From positions 372,001 to 436,000 of the forward strand of contig CAVYRG010000001.1 in the NCBI GenBank assembly GCA_963770915.1: a stretch of DNA of 64,000 nt, in the 5' to 3' direction. This DNA comes from PALSA-270 sp963770915. GTDB taxonomy: Bacteria; Acidobacteriota; Terriglobia; Terriglobales; Acidobacteriaceae. Shown piece after piece: positions 35,761 through 44,788 of this stretch. The notes under the pieces were generated by a model. The model made no database searches. It had not been told where the DNA came from and saw only the letters and a program-made list of their open reading frames with translations. The number at the start of each line of letters is the position of its first letter. The first letter of the stretch is position 1. A program made the position numbers and the translations under genes.

Positions 35761-37836
35761 TCAGCGCAGTGACTGTGAACTCTCTGATTGTCCACGAAGC
35801 GCAGCCCGTTCGGCTTTGAGATCCAGATTCTGCCGCACTCGAAAGATCTGGAAATTTGCCTTCCGTAGAACCGGTTCAAAATGCTCTCCAAATTGCGCCA
35901 TGAGCTGATCGAAACAGTAGCCGTCGTCGGGCAGATAGTAAGCGTTGGGGTGGTTCACCACGACAATGTATTGAACCTTGTGCCTTTCAATCCCTTCCAT
36001 CAAAATTGTGGGATCGGAGATCGGCGGGAACCAAATCAGCTTTCGATCCGCGTAGTGGAGAACGGTGGGCCAATGGCGAGCCATCACGACGGAGTCGACG
36101 GGTGTATTGGCACGAAGCCACATGCCGGCCTCCACCTCGGCCGGCATGATTTCTCCAACCTCCGTGAACTCATCGTTGTGCTGCAGATCTGTCGTCTTCA
36201 GGTTCTCGTGGCCAATTCTCGCCTCCACCCGAATACCAATCAGTACCAAACCGAGAACTGCCGCAAGCCCAGCGTAGTGAGCCGCATCCAATGGGCGAAT
36301 TCGCGAATCGCCCCAAGGCCGTTCGAGCCAAGCTCCTACCCTGGAGACTGCATCGGTCGGGAGTGGCGACTTGCCTGTCCACGCCATCCAGAAAAAGATC
36401 CCGGCGCCGATCAACCAAGCTGGGACGATCAATTCGTCGGGGAAGTCTCCGTACCCTGTCTCGCGATGCAGCCATAGCCATTGTGCTCCGGAAACGGTCA
36501 GCAAAATTGATATCGGGGTCCAGATGATTCCCACCACCCGTGGCGTGGATCGCAGGGCAAAAACCGCCCCTTTCACTCCTCGCCAGAGATAAAGACAGGC
36601 AAGCGGCGCGACGGGCAGCACAAATCGGGCTTCCATCGTCCATGGCCAGAGTAGATAGACCACCTGGTACCCGGCAAAATACCAGTCAACCATGTCGGTC
36701 GCGCCTGAGTTCCAGAAGGAGAAGCCCCAGCCGATAAGTACGAGCAAAGCGGGGATGATCACCACCGCGACCTTGGACGGATTGGCGCCATGGCGCAGCA
36801 CTAGCTGGGCCACGATGTCGGACTCGTACAGCAGATTGGTCTCCAACCGACCCGGGATATCGCGCAATTTGGCCAAGCCCAGCTCGGGGTGGTTGCCGCT
36901 TTTCGCCCGCAGCTGATTCCAGTACGACGCCGGATAGCCGGGCAAAGACCATTCCAAGGGAGCCGGTTTGCGATGACTCCACGTGACCTGCACCGCAATC
37001 CCCAGCAAGAGAATGGGCAAAAACTGCAGCAGCCGCGTTCGGGCCAGCCGGCGGTCTTTTAGCGCAGTTGCGCCGATGGCAGCCACCATGGCGCCGAGCA
37101 GCGCAAGCGTTCCCGTCGCAATCAGCAGCGAAGCCACAACGGCGGCCGCCAGCAATATTCCCCAAACAATCCGGCGGCGCGGCGCGGTAGCCTTCTCGTA
37201 TTCATCCACCGCCAGCAGCGCGAACATCGTGGTGAAGAAATAGGGATAGCAGGCGTAAACCAGGCGCGTCGCCCAGGCAAAATAGACGGGAGACGACAAA
37301 AGCAGAATACAGATTGCCGCCGCCGCGAGCCTCGGCATGCGGCGCTGTAAAACCTGATAGGCCGCCAGAAAACCGAGTGTTTCAAAAACCGCCATCGCAC
37401 CAACCGAGAGGGCGTAGCTGTATCCAAACATGGCATACAAAATCGCGAGGATTCCCGCCAGGCCGGGTGGTTGGGTAGTTTCACTAACTCCGTTCACGCC
37501 GTAGTAGCCGTGATGGAGAATGGACATTGCCGCATCCCCGTAGAACGCGTCCTCGCCCATGAAGTCGGCAGTGCGTTGGCGCAAAAGAACCGCTCCAATG
37601 CCGAACAACACAATCAATGCGATGCAGATGAGATCGACCTTCCGCGCAGAGGCAGTATTCCCGGTCGAATTCCCGGGCAAGCCCGGTCTTTGCGGTTCCG
37701 GTTTTCCCGGTCCGCCTAAAAGTAAAAAACTTGCCTGTTCCTGCACCTGAGCCCCTTGCCCGCCCCGAGCTTCAGGCTGGCCCGCGTCGCTACCGCTGCC
37801 GCCCGAACCCCTCCTATTTATCAATCCTTCAGTCAA
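35761..37836 (-). CDS. GT39-like polytopic membrane glycosyltransferase
   Basis: 691 aa from TTG 37836, with GAGAAGGG about 7 nt upstream; no better start is available. After a Gly/Pro-rich cytoplasmic tail of ~65 residues come a dozen or so membrane helices. The first periplasmic loop contains DFMGEDAFYGDAAMSILHHG and ETTQPPGLAGIL, recalling the acidic loop of ArnT/PMT-type lipid-dependent glycosyltransferases. The C-terminal ~170 residues are soluble and carry VARHWPTVLHYADRK and VVNHPNAYYLPDDGY. It probably transfers a sugar from a polyprenyl-phosphate donor in the periplasm. The gap to rfbG upstream is 14 bp. Confidence 0.75.
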   Translation of the reverse strand: MTEGLINRRGSGGSGSDAGQPEARGGQGAQVQEQASFLLLGGPGKPEPQRPGLPGNSTGNTASARKVDLICIALIVLFGIGAVLLRQRTADFMGEDAFYGDAAMSILHHGYYGVNGVSETTQPPGLAGILAILYAMFGYSYALSVGAMAVFETLGFLAAYQVLQRRMPRLAAAAICILLLSSPVYFAWATRLVYACYPYFFTTMFALLAVDEYEKATAPRRRIVWGILLAAAVVASLLIATGTLALLGAMVAAIGATALKDRRLARTRLLQFLPILLLGIAVQVTWSHRKPAPLEWSLPGYPASYWNQLRAKSGNHPELGLAKLRDIPGRLETNLLYESDIVAQLVLRHGANPSKVAVVIIPALLVLIGWGFSFWNSGATDMVDWYFAGYQVVYLLWPWTMEARFVLPVAPLACLYLWRGVKGAVFALRSTPRVVGIIWTPISILLTVSGAQWLWLHRETGYGDFPDELIVPAWLIGAGIFFWMAWTGKSPLPTDAVSRVGAWLERPWGDSRIRPLDAAHYAGLAAVLGLVLIGIRVEARIGHENLKTTDLQHNDEFTEVGEIMPAEVEAGMWLRANTPVDSVVMARHWPTVLHYADRKLIWFPPISDPTILMEGIERHKVQYIVVVNHPNAYYLPDDGYCFDQLMAQFGEHFEPVLRKANFQIFRVRQNLDLKAERAALRGQSESSQSLR

Positions 37837-37850
37837 TGAATTGCCCTTCT

Positions 37851-38990
37851 CTAGTTCGTCTTTCCCGTTAATGCTTCGGGCTGCTCATGCTGGGGGCGGT
37901 TCTCGCCCTTCGGAGCGACGGCAAGCGCCTCATAGCGGCCAATCTGGGCCCGCGTGAGGCGTTGAATATCTCCCCCGTCCCGAAAAGCCAGGTACCACTC
38001 GACAATCCATTCCAAAGCCTGGCCGAGCGGCAGCACGGGTTGCCAACTCAGTTCCGCTTTCGCGCGCGAGGCATCCAGCTTCAGAAAATGGGCCTCACGC
38101 GGATGCTGCGCCCCATCGAGCGTCCACGAGGCCGCGCCTACCCAGGCCTCGACCAGGTAGTCGGCAATCCATGAGACCGGCTTCGCGTCAGACTCGACCG
38201 GGCCGAAATTCCATCCCGTCGCAAAGCGGGAAGGATCGTGGGAGAGCGCCTCGGCCAACATGAGGTAACCACGCAGTGGCTCCAGTAGAAATTGCCAGGG
38301 CCGGGTCGCGGATGGATTCCGAATCAGGCACGGTTTCCCGGCCAAGAAGGCGCGCATGAGATCAGGGATAAGCTGGTTGGCGGTCCAGTCGCCGCCCCCA
38401 ATCGCATTGCCGGCCCGCGCGCTGCCCAAGGCAATGCCATGACGATCAAATGTGGCCGGGGAAAAGTACGACTCCCGGTAGGCGGTGGTCACCAGTTCGG
38501 CGCAGCCTTTCGAATTCGAGTAGGGGTCCTTACCTCCCATGGGCTCATTCTCGCGGTAACCCCAGGCCCACTCGCGGTTCTCATAGCATTTGTCGCTGGT
38601 AACGTTGACCACCACACACGGCCGTTTAAGCTTGCGCAGCGCCTCGAAAAGCTGCACTGTCCCCATCACATTGGTTGAGTAGGTGCCGACGGGGTCGTCG
38701 TAACCCTGCTTCACCACCGACTGCGCGGCAAGGTGAAGCACCACTTCCGGGCGGCAATCGGAGATTGCCGACTTCATCGTCGAAAAATCCCGGATGTCCC
38801 CGATGATCGAGCGCATCAGGCCGCCTATGCCGGCCTGTTCGAACAGGCTCGGATTGGTCGGAGGATCGAGCGCGTAGCCGGTCACGTCGGCTCCCATGGC
38901 ACTCAGCCACAGCGAAAGCCAGCTCCCCTTGAAACCGGTGTGCCCGGTAAGGAAGACGCGCCGCCCTTTCCAGAAGGATCGATTGAACAT
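37851..38990 (-). CDS. rfbG: CDP-glucose 4,6-dehydratase
   Basis: 379 aa. The N-terminus FWKGRRVFLTGHTGFKGSWLSLWL is diagnostic for RfbG, followed by LHLAAQSVVKQGYDDPVGTYSTNVMGT, VNVTSDKCYEN and YSNSKGCAEL (catalytic Tyr-x3-Lys). RARAGNAIGGGDW-like and GYLMLAEAL regions also fit. It turns CDP-glucose into CDP-4-keto-6-deoxyglucose. Its partner rfbF is about 1.5 kb upstream, separated by an SAF-domain oxidoreductase. E1/E3 (rfbH/ddhC, ddhD) are absent, so the route does not obviously proceed to 3,6-dideoxyhexoses. Confidence 0.93.
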   Translation of the reverse strand: MFNRSFWKGRRVFLTGHTGFKGSWLSLWLSAMGADVTGYALDPPTNPSLFEQAGIGGLMRSIIGDIRDFSTMKSAISDCRPEVVLHLAAQSVVKQGYDDPVGTYSTNVMGTVQLFEALRKLKRPCVVVNVTSDKCYENREWAWGYRENEPMGGKDPYSNSKGCAELVTTAYRESYFSPATFDRHGIALGSARAGNAIGGGDWTANQLIPDLMRAFLAGKPCLIRNPSATRPWQFLLEPLRGYLMLAEALSHDPSRFATGWNFGPVESDAKPVSWIADYLVEAWVGAASWTLDGAQHPREAHFLKLDASRAKAELSWQPVLPLGQALEWIVEWYLAFRDGGDIQRLTRAQIGRYEALAVAPKGENRPQHEQPEALTGKTN

Positions 38991-39021
38991 GGGTTAGCCT
39001 TGGCTTAACGCGCTGTAGACG

Positions 39022-40356
39022 TCAGCGTGTTCCTCCCGCGGGAACTTGCTCCCGCGACAAATTGTGTTTCGGCCCGGCGAGCGGCCAGCGTTCGTTCTGT
39101 TCCCGCCAAAGCGATTCCACTAGCCCGGCGCCGAGCGCCTCCACGTCGTCAAGCGAAAGCACGGAATCCTTCTTCACATCGCGGCGCAACACGCGGCCAT
39201 CGGAGAGGCCAATGGGCAGAGCCGCCATTCCGCGGGCCGCGCTGGCGTTGTCGATAAGCCCGTAGGAGCAGAACCCGCCGATCCCGTCCAGCTTTTCGCC
39301 GGCCTTGAGATCCCGCTTGGCTACGGTGACGACTTCGCAAACCGCTCCGGCGATGGGGGTGACGGTAGGGTCACGATGCACCACCGCCCGACCGATGGTC
39401 GCAGCAATCTGCAGGTGCGGAAGATGAAAAGGCGTGTAGAAGACGTAAAAAGGTCCGTTGCCCAGCTTGTAGTAGGACAGCTGAACCTGCTTGAGAGGAT
39501 TGTCTTCGTGAATGATGACGAAGGCCCCGGTGTGCGGAGCTGCGCCCAGAGCATAATCCACCAGTCCGGTAGCCAGCATCTGTTCGGCGGGCAGGAGATT
39601 CCCAACTTCCCGCACGTAGCCGCAGGCCGGGCCGTACATTCCCCGCTTTCCAACATGGAATCCTGTTGCATTCGACAGGACCGTCGCTTCCATCGAAAGC
39701 TTGGTCGAGTCCGCGAAGGAAGTGACTTTTCGCACGTCCTGATCGTGCTTTTCCGCAAAAGCTTTTTGCGTCGCCGGGGTGCGATAGTAGTCGACCATTC
39801 CCTTGATATTGCCCGCCGCCACCACCCGCAGCCCCAGCGTCTGGAGATAGCGGACCAGCGTCATTGCCACACCCGGCTCGTCGCCGTCAGTGTGGGTAAG
39901 CACGACGCCGGCTTGGTCCGCCTTCACTTTGAGAATGGGACCGAGCAGAGAGTCCAGTTCCGCATTCACCAGGACCACATGCTTTCCGTAGTCGAACGCA
40001 TCCAGAACCACGCGGGCGCCCGCTTCGATGGTGCCCGTCACTTCCAACAAAATGTCGACTGCCGCGCAACGGGTAAGGACAAGCGGATCCTGGGTCAGCA
40101 CCGGCAGCCCGCGCTGGATGGCTTCTTCGGCCTCATGCGCCGAGCCCGCTTGAACCCACTGCGGGAATCCCGCCTCCCGGAATGCACGCTCTCCGTTCGC
40201 CAAGGTCCGATTGGCGATCCCGACTAGGCGCATTCCTGGCACCGGCGTTCCCAATTGAAGGGCAATCGCGCGGCCTGTGGCTCCGGCGCCCACCATCCCC
40301 ACGCGCACCGGAGTGCCCGCTCTTTCCCGTTCCCGCAGACCTGTATAGACACTCAT
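39022..40356 (-). CDS. NAD(P)-dependent oxidoreductase with C-terminal SAF domain
   Basis: 444 aa from ATG 40356, which has AGGAG at 6 nt (a GTG one codon earlier is too close to the ribosome site). The N-terminal Rossmann fold, VGMVGAGATGRAIALQL, resembles homoserine dehydrogenase, with DILLEVTGTIEAGARVVLDAF and LVNAELDSLLGP. The C-terminal ~100 residues form an SAF domain (AVCEVVTVAKRDLKAGEKLDGIGGFCSYGLIDN). Related proteins occur in polysaccharide loci beside rfbF/rfbG, but the reaction is not established to my knowledge. Location between rfbF and rfbG points to CDP-sugar modification. Confidence 0.8.
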   Translation of the reverse strand: MSVYTGLRERERAGTPVRVGMVGAGATGRAIALQLGTPVPGMRLVGIANRTLANGERAFREAGFPQWVQAGSAHEAEEAIQRGLPVLTQDPLVLTRCAAVDILLEVTGTIEAGARVVLDAFDYGKHVVLVNAELDSLLGPILKVKADQAGVVLTHTDGDEPGVAMTLVRYLQTLGLRVVAAGNIKGMVDYYRTPATQKAFAEKHDQDVRKVTSFADSTKLSMEATVLSNATGFHVGKRGMYGPACGYVREVGNLLPAEQMLATGLVDYALGAAPHTGAFVIIHEDNPLKQVQLSYYKLGNGPFYVFYTPFHLPHLQIAATIGRAVVHRDPTVTPIAGAVCEVVTVAKRDLKAGEKLDGIGGFCSYGLIDNASAARGMAALPIGLSDGRVLRRDVKKDSVLSLDDVEALGAGLVESLWREQNERWPLAGPKHNLSREQVPAGGTR

Positions 40357-40448
40357 CACTTGCTCCTGGCCACTCGAATGACGGCCTTTCTTGAATTCGC
40401 TTTCTATTAAGCCCAGTAATCGACACGAACGGCGAAACTACCGCCCAT

Positions 40449-41246
40449 TCAATGCTTGCCGTTATTGCTGGCTTTCCAGATCTCCCACGGGGCGGCCCCG
40501 CCCAGGCAAAGCTTTTCCAGATGCTGGCGGTCCTTGAACGTATCCATGCTTTCCCAGAAACCGTCGTAGGTGTAGCCAATCAGCTGCTTTTCCTTCACCA
40601 GCCGATCGAAGGGCTCGTTGACCAATTCTTCTTTCTCGTGGATGTAGTCGAAAATCTTGCGCTTGAAGACGAAGAACCCGCCATTGATGCGCAGTTCTCC
40701 GTTGCTGATGGCATGAATGCCGGAAACCAGTTTGCCCTCGCTTTCCTCCACGGCAACCGTGTGGTAGCTGAGATTGGGTTTGACGCATAGGAAGCTGGCG
40801 ATCTTGTCCTGCTGGCGGAAGTGCTGAATCTGCAGCGGCAACGGCAAATCCGTGAGTCCGTCGCTGTAGTTGGCCAGGAATTCGTCCTCACCCTGCAGGT
40901 GCTTTTCCACCGCCTTCAGCCGCATGCCGATGTTGGAGTCGATGCCGGTGTCAGCAAAGGTGATGCGCCAATCGTCAATATCGCTATTGAACAGTTTCAG
41001 GTTCTTGCCGCCGCCGGTCAAAACGAAGTCGTTCGAGAGACACTCGTTATAGTTCAGGAAATAGTTCTTAATCGCATCGGCGCGATAGCCCAGGCAGAGA
41101 ATGAAATCCTTGTGGCCATAGTGGGCGTAGTACTTCATCACGTGCCACAAAATCGGCCGATACCCGATGTGCACCATCGGTTTGGGAATGTCTTCGGCAT
41201 CGCGGATGCGCAACCCCAGCCCTCCGCAGAATAGAACCACCTTCAT
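40449..41246 (-). CDS. rfbF: Glucose-1-phosphate cytidylyltransferase
   Basis: 265 aa with FCGGLGLRIRDAEDIPKPMVHIGYRPILWHVMKYYAHYGHKDFILCLGY at the N-terminus, EDEFLANYSDGLTDLPL and NGGFFVFKRKIFDYI, all typical of RfbF. It makes CDP-glucose from CTP and glucose-1-phosphate. ATG 41246 follows AAAGGAGATAAAC, a strong ribosome site. It starts a CDP-sugar group: rfbF, SAF oxidoreductase, rfbG. Confidence 0.95.
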   Translation of the reverse strand: MKVVLFCGGLGLRIRDAEDIPKPMVHIGYRPILWHVMKYYAHYGHKDFILCLGYRADAIKNYFLNYNECLSNDFVLTGGGKNLKLFNSDIDDWRITFADTGIDSNIGMRLKAVEKHLQGEDEFLANYSDGLTDLPLPLQIQHFRQQDKIASFLCVKPNLSYHTVAVEESEGKLVSGIHAISNGELRINGGFFVFKRKIFDYIHEKEELVNEPFDRLVKEKQLIGYTYDGFWESMDTFKDRQHLEKLCLGGAAPWEIWKASNNGKH

Positions 41247-41361
41247 GTTTATCTCCTTTTAAAAATCCGACCAAGCCAGGGGAAGTGGCCAGGCGGAACG
41301 CCCTTGCAAATGCCATACTCCGCGTCAGCGGGACAAGAACACGACTCGCCAGGAATCGCGA

Positions 41362-42474
41362 TCAGCCGACCGCAGTGCGGTAGCCGTCCGGTTTCCCGGT
41401 CACCGGTTTCGCGTCGGCCTCCCCGGAAGCTTGCGCCCCGGGTTTCGCTCCAGCATCGTTTTTGGGTTTCGCAGCCCGCTGGGGTGGAGTGCGCAGGCGA
41501 TTCCTGGTTTTTCGATATGCGTCCAGGGGATTCAGCATTTCACGGGCAGCCGTAGTGGCGGCCGCCTTGAACAGAGCAAGGCGGCTGAGAGGATAGCCCA
41601 GCTCAGCCAGCCTGGTCTTGTGATAATCCCAGTATTCCTTCCCCCGGAATCCGATGAAATAATCGACCGCCAGAAAGCGGTAGTAACCATCCAGGGTTTC
41701 TCTGGTTTTCTGCTTCAGTTCGTCGGGGTTCAGATAGAGCGGCCCATACTGAATCACGTCATTCAAATAGGCCGAGGTGTAACGGTTGAGCTGCGCCGAA
41801 GCATAGCTTTGCGTCTGCTCGTGCGTCCTTTCAAAGGAAAGGACTTCATAGAGAAAACCAAAATCGCAGCGATTGAGATACCGGAAGCAAGCGCTGGTGT
41901 CAGCATGGGGCGAAGGGTTGGGATAGAATTCCGCGCTTTCCCGCACCAGATCCGCCCGGTAGAGCAGCGAAGTGGGGCTGCCGAAACCGAAATGCCGGTC
42001 GTTGCCCAGGAAGATACGGCGGCACAGCTCAACGCCGTGCATCACTGCAACCGGATACTTGAATCCTTGCCAAAGGATGTGATCCCCGCTCAACTGGTAA
42101 CACCCGACGAAACCGACCGAGGGGTGCGCTTCGGCGAGGTCCACCATACGGGACAGGCAGTCGGGAAAAATCCAATCGTCCCCAGACACTACCTTGCAAT
42201 ACCTCGCCTGGGGCGACATAAGGCGAAATGCCAAGTTGTGATTCGCGATGACCGCCAGGAACTCGGTGTTGTCGTGCACCTTAATGCGATTGTCCTTGCG
42301 GGCATACTCCTGCGCCAGCGCGAGCGTGCCGTCCTTGCTGCAATTGTTTACGATGATGTATTCGAAATTCTGGTACGTCTGCCTGAGGACGCTCTCAATA
42401 CACTTGGCAAGGTAGTCTTCCCCGTTGTAGACGGGCGTGAGCACGCTGACGAGAGGCTGTTGATTGGTACTCAC
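41362..42474 (-). CDS. Family 2 glycosyltransferase
   Basis: 370 aa from GTG 42474, supported by GGAGGAG 8 nt upstream. GT-A motifs VLTPVYNGEDYLAKCIESVL, NNCSKDGTL and VSGDDWIFPDCLSRMV give the nucleotide- and metal-binding sites near residues 10, 43 and 97. The C-terminal ~60 residues are a low-complexity Ala/Lys/Pro tail (RTPPQRAAKPKNDAGAKPG). It is a cytoplasmic or membrane-associated transferase building the repeat unit; donor and acceptor are unknown. Confidence 0.88.
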   Translation of the reverse strand: MSTNQQPLVSVLTPVYNGEDYLAKCIESVLRQTYQNFEYIIVNNCSKDGTLALAQEYARKDNRIKVHDNTEFLAVIANHNLAFRLMSPQARYCKVVSGDDWIFPDCLSRMVDLAEAHPSVGFVGCYQLSGDHILWQGFKYPVAVMHGVELCRRIFLGNDRHFGFGSPTSLLYRADLVRESAEFYPNPSPHADTSACFRYLNRCDFGFLYEVLSFERTHEQTQSYASAQLNRYTSAYLNDVIQYGPLYLNPDELKQKTRETLDGYYRFLAVDYFIGFRGKEYWDYHKTRLAELGYPLSRLALFKAAATTAAREMLNPLDAYRKTRNRLRTPPQRAAKPKNDAGAKPGAQASGEADAKPVTGKPDGYRTAVG

Positions 42475-42526
42475 CGTCTTATCTCCTCCAAAAACCCTGA
42501 AAAATGCCGGTGCCGAGGGCCGACTC

Positions 42527-43057
42527 TTAACGCTTGATAAAGGGCCAGTTGCGGTCTTGCTCCGAAATCATGGTGACTGCAACCGGCCATTGAATGGCAA
42601 ACGCCGGATCGTCGAAACGCACTCCGTGGGCCGACGACGGCGTGTAATAGGCAGAAGCCATGTAATGCATCTCCGTGCCCTCTTCGAGCGTCTGGTAGCC
42701 GTGCGCACAAAGTTCCGGCAGAAACAACATGCGGCCGTTCTCCGCGCTTAACTCCGTTCCAAACCACTGCCCGTGGGAAGGCGATTCCGGCCGAAGATCG
42801 ACCACTACATCGAACATCGCTCCCCGGGTGCAGCGCACCAACTTCGCCTCCGGCGCCGATGCGTCCTGAAAATGCATTCCGCGGAGCGTGCCCTTGCGCA
42901 CGCTGAACCCCATATTGGCTTGCACCGGAGAAAACTGAATGCCGTTTTCGGCAAACTCCCGGGCGCACCAGGCCCGCATGAAACGGCCTCGCTCATCGAC
43001 ATGCGCCGTAGGATCAATCACTTTCGCACCGGCAACGTTGGTGTCACTGAATCGCAT
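42527..43057 (-). CDS. RfbC-like nucleotide-sugar 3,5-epimerase (second copy)
   Basis: 176 aa, a cupin epimerase with HVDERGRFMRAW, KGTLRGMHFQ (catalytic His), FDVVVDLRPESPSHGQW, LPELCAHGYQTLEEGTEMHYMASAYYTP and the closing NWPFIKR. It is clearly different from the rfbC at 24081. Its place with rfbF and rfbG suggests a CDP-4-keto-6-deoxyglucose substrate rather than dTDP. It is separated by 4 bp from the next gene upstream. Confidence 0.85.
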   Translation of the reverse strand: MRFSDTNVAGAKVIDPTAHVDERGRFMRAWCAREFAENGIQFSPVQANMGFSVRKGTLRGMHFQDASAPEAKLVRCTRGAMFDVVVDLRPESPSHGQWFGTELSAENGRMLFLPELCAHGYQTLEEGTEMHYMASAYYTPSSAHGVRFDDPAFAIQWPVAVTMISEQDRNWPFIKR

Positions 43058-43061
43058 CGAC

Positions 43062-44174
43062 CTAGCGCGCGCCTCCTGAGAGCACTGCTGAGTCCGTTTC
43101 CTCGGCTTTCGGATGGGCCGCGCTCTTAGGCGCTTCCACCCGCTCCAGCCAGATCTCGCGCCAGTAGGGATACATGCTCTTCGGGCACAACATGCGGCAA
43201 TCGCTATAACGCGCCTGGCAAACCACCGAATCGAGAATGATGCAGGGCGTCTTCATCTCGATCATCCTGGCGGTCTTTTCATCGATCAGCTTGGTCACCG
43301 AGCGGAGAACGCGGTAGGTCCCGCCGCAATACGGCACCAACTCGGCGTCCCAGAACATTCCGCGGTTGCGGTTGTCGTAGGTGACCGTCTTCAGAATCTC
43401 CTCCTGCGGCTTTACCCGTACCCATTCGCCCGGCTGCAGGTTGAGGCTCGCGGTCGGCGTGGGGCTGCCTTCGGGAAGATGCCCAGGCGTGCGTGGCCAC
43501 ATGGGGCCGCCCCATAGCCAGCGCAGCTTGTTGTGCAGCCAGCGCGTCACCGGTCCCAGCCCAATTCCCGCCTGACTCAGGTGGTAATAGGTCGAATAGG
43601 CCAGGGCCGACAAAACCCGCTTCAGGCTTGTGTTGCCGGAGGTGTAGTCCTCGATGTACTGCCGAATATCCCACCAACGGAGATAGGTGGTCGCAGCGGG
43701 AGTAATGGTGGCCTGACAAACGAAGGTCGGCGGCCCGCCCTTGGGGTCGGGCACTTCCGTATGCGCCCAAACGGCGTCTTCACTGCATCCTTGCGGCTGT
43801 GGACTCGATTCCGAGGGCGAAATCGTCACCAGCGGCTGCACGGCCGGCTTCCCACCTTGCGAAACCGGCTTCAGCCAGGCTTCCTTCCAAATCAGCAGAC
43901 ATCCCGCTTGGCAGCCGCGATGGGCCTCGCCGTCACAACGGGTTTCGAGATGAACCGCGCGATCGAGCCAGCGCGTACGGTACGGGTAGGGGGTGGTGTA
44001 GTCGCACGTCTTATGGGCGCGTTTGTAGACCTGGAACTTTTTTCCGCAGAATTGGAACATCTCCGGCATGAAGGGCATGCCGGCGAGGCGGCCCTCGCCG
44101 TCCAGAGTGCTGAGGATTTCCTCTTTGCTGCGGACTTCTACCCAGTCGCCCGCGCTTAGCTTCTTGCTCTTCAT
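43062..44174 (-). CDS. Protein with a duplicated Cys-rich domain, function unknown
   Basis: 370 aa from ATG 44174 (a TTG three codons earlier is possible). Two copies of a ~95-residue domain lie at 11-104 and 251-346, joined by a ~145-residue helical linker. Both share W-V-x-V, EEIL, GM, [FY]CG, a lone Cys, C-x3-C and W-[KR]-E-x-W-L. Aligned cysteines are C43/C283, C80/C311, C88/C326 and C92/C330, a possible four-Cys zinc site per repeat. Copy 1 has FQVYKRAHKTCDYT where copy 2 has YRVLRSVTKLID. No signal peptide or helix bundle of membrane type is seen. No function is recognised; it sits between the epimerase and gmhB genes. Confidence 0.75.
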   Translation of the reverse strand: MKSKKLSAGDWVEVRSKEEILSTLDGEGRLAGMPFMPEMFQFCGKKFQVYKRAHKTCDYTTPYPYRTRWLDRAVHLETRCDGEAHRGCQAGCLLIWKEAWLKPVSQGGKPAVQPLVTISPSESSPQPQGCSEDAVWAHTEVPDPKGGPPTFVCQATITPAATTYLRWWDIRQYIEDYTSGNTSLKRVLSALAYSTYYHLSQAGIGLGPVTRWLHNKLRWLWGGPMWPRTPGHLPEGSPTPTASLNLQPGEWVRVKPQEEILKTVTYDNRNRGMFWDAELVPYCGGTYRVLRSVTKLIDEKTARMIEMKTPCIILDSVVCQARYSDCRMLCPKSMYPYWREIWLERVEAPKSAAHPKAEETDSAVLSGGAR

Positions 44175-44236
44175 AAAGTGCAACTACGCCCATTCTCCCG
44201 AGGTTACCCGGAGGCCGTTCGGCGGACAATATCCCA

Positions 44237-44788
44237 CTAGGACCGTCCCGCGAAAACCCGGTCGTGCTCTACGATCTGATCGATTGCCTCGAGCAGAGAC
44301 GGCGCCACCACGTCTGCTGCCAGCCGGGCCTCGCGGCCGCCGGCTCGCAACAGGGCGGTATGGCAACCCGCGTTCCGCCCAGCCTCGACATCGATATCCG
44401 AATCGCCGATCATCCACGAAGCTGCCAGGTCGATCGCATGCTCTCCCGCCGCCTGCAACAGCATGCCGGGAGCCGGTTTACGGCAGGCGCATACCGGTTG
44501 CAGCTCATGCGGACAGTAGTACACCGCATCAATTCGTGCACCCCGCTGCGCCATATGCTCGCCCATGCGGCGATGCAAGTCTTCCACTCCTGCCGCCGTA
44601 ACCAGCCCCTTGGCCACGCAGCGCTGGTTGCTGATCACGATCACCAGGAAGCCGGCCTGGTTCAGCTGCTTTATGGCTTCCGGCACTCCGGGAAGGAAAT
44701 CCATCTCCTCCCACCGCGTGATGTACTGGCCCTCCGGCGCCTTCCGGTTGATGACCCCGTCACGGTCGAGAAACGCGGCTCGCTTCAT
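44237..44788 (-). CDS. gmhB: D-glycero-D-manno-heptose-1,7-bisphosphate 7-phosphatase
   Basis: 183 aa HAD phosphatase with AAFLDRDGVIN (motif I), VISNQ (motif II) and the CPHELQPVCACRKPAPG zinc loop typical of GmhB, then WMIGDSDIDVEAGRNAG. It removes the C7 phosphate of heptose-1,7-bisphosphate. Its start lies 28 bp inside the end of gmhA in another frame, so the two are likely coupled. The pathway is completed by hddC and gmhA upstream and by hddA at 52672. Confidence 0.93.
   Translation of the reverse strand: MKRAAFLDRDGVINRKAPEGQYITRWEEMDFLPGVPEAIKQLNQAGFLVIVISNQRCVAKGLVTAAGVEDLHRRMGEHMAQRGARIDAVYYCPHELQPVCACRKPAPGMLLQAAGEHAIDLAASWMIGDSDIDVEAGRNAGCHTALLRAGGREARLAADVVAPSLLEAIDQIVEHDRVFAGRS

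Noticed and set aside
41431..42537. Plus-strand frame of 368 codons opposite a GT2 gene
   Set aside because: Antisense to an intact glycosyltransferase with clear motifs and a strong ribosome site; the composition of the frame looks like a mirrored gene.
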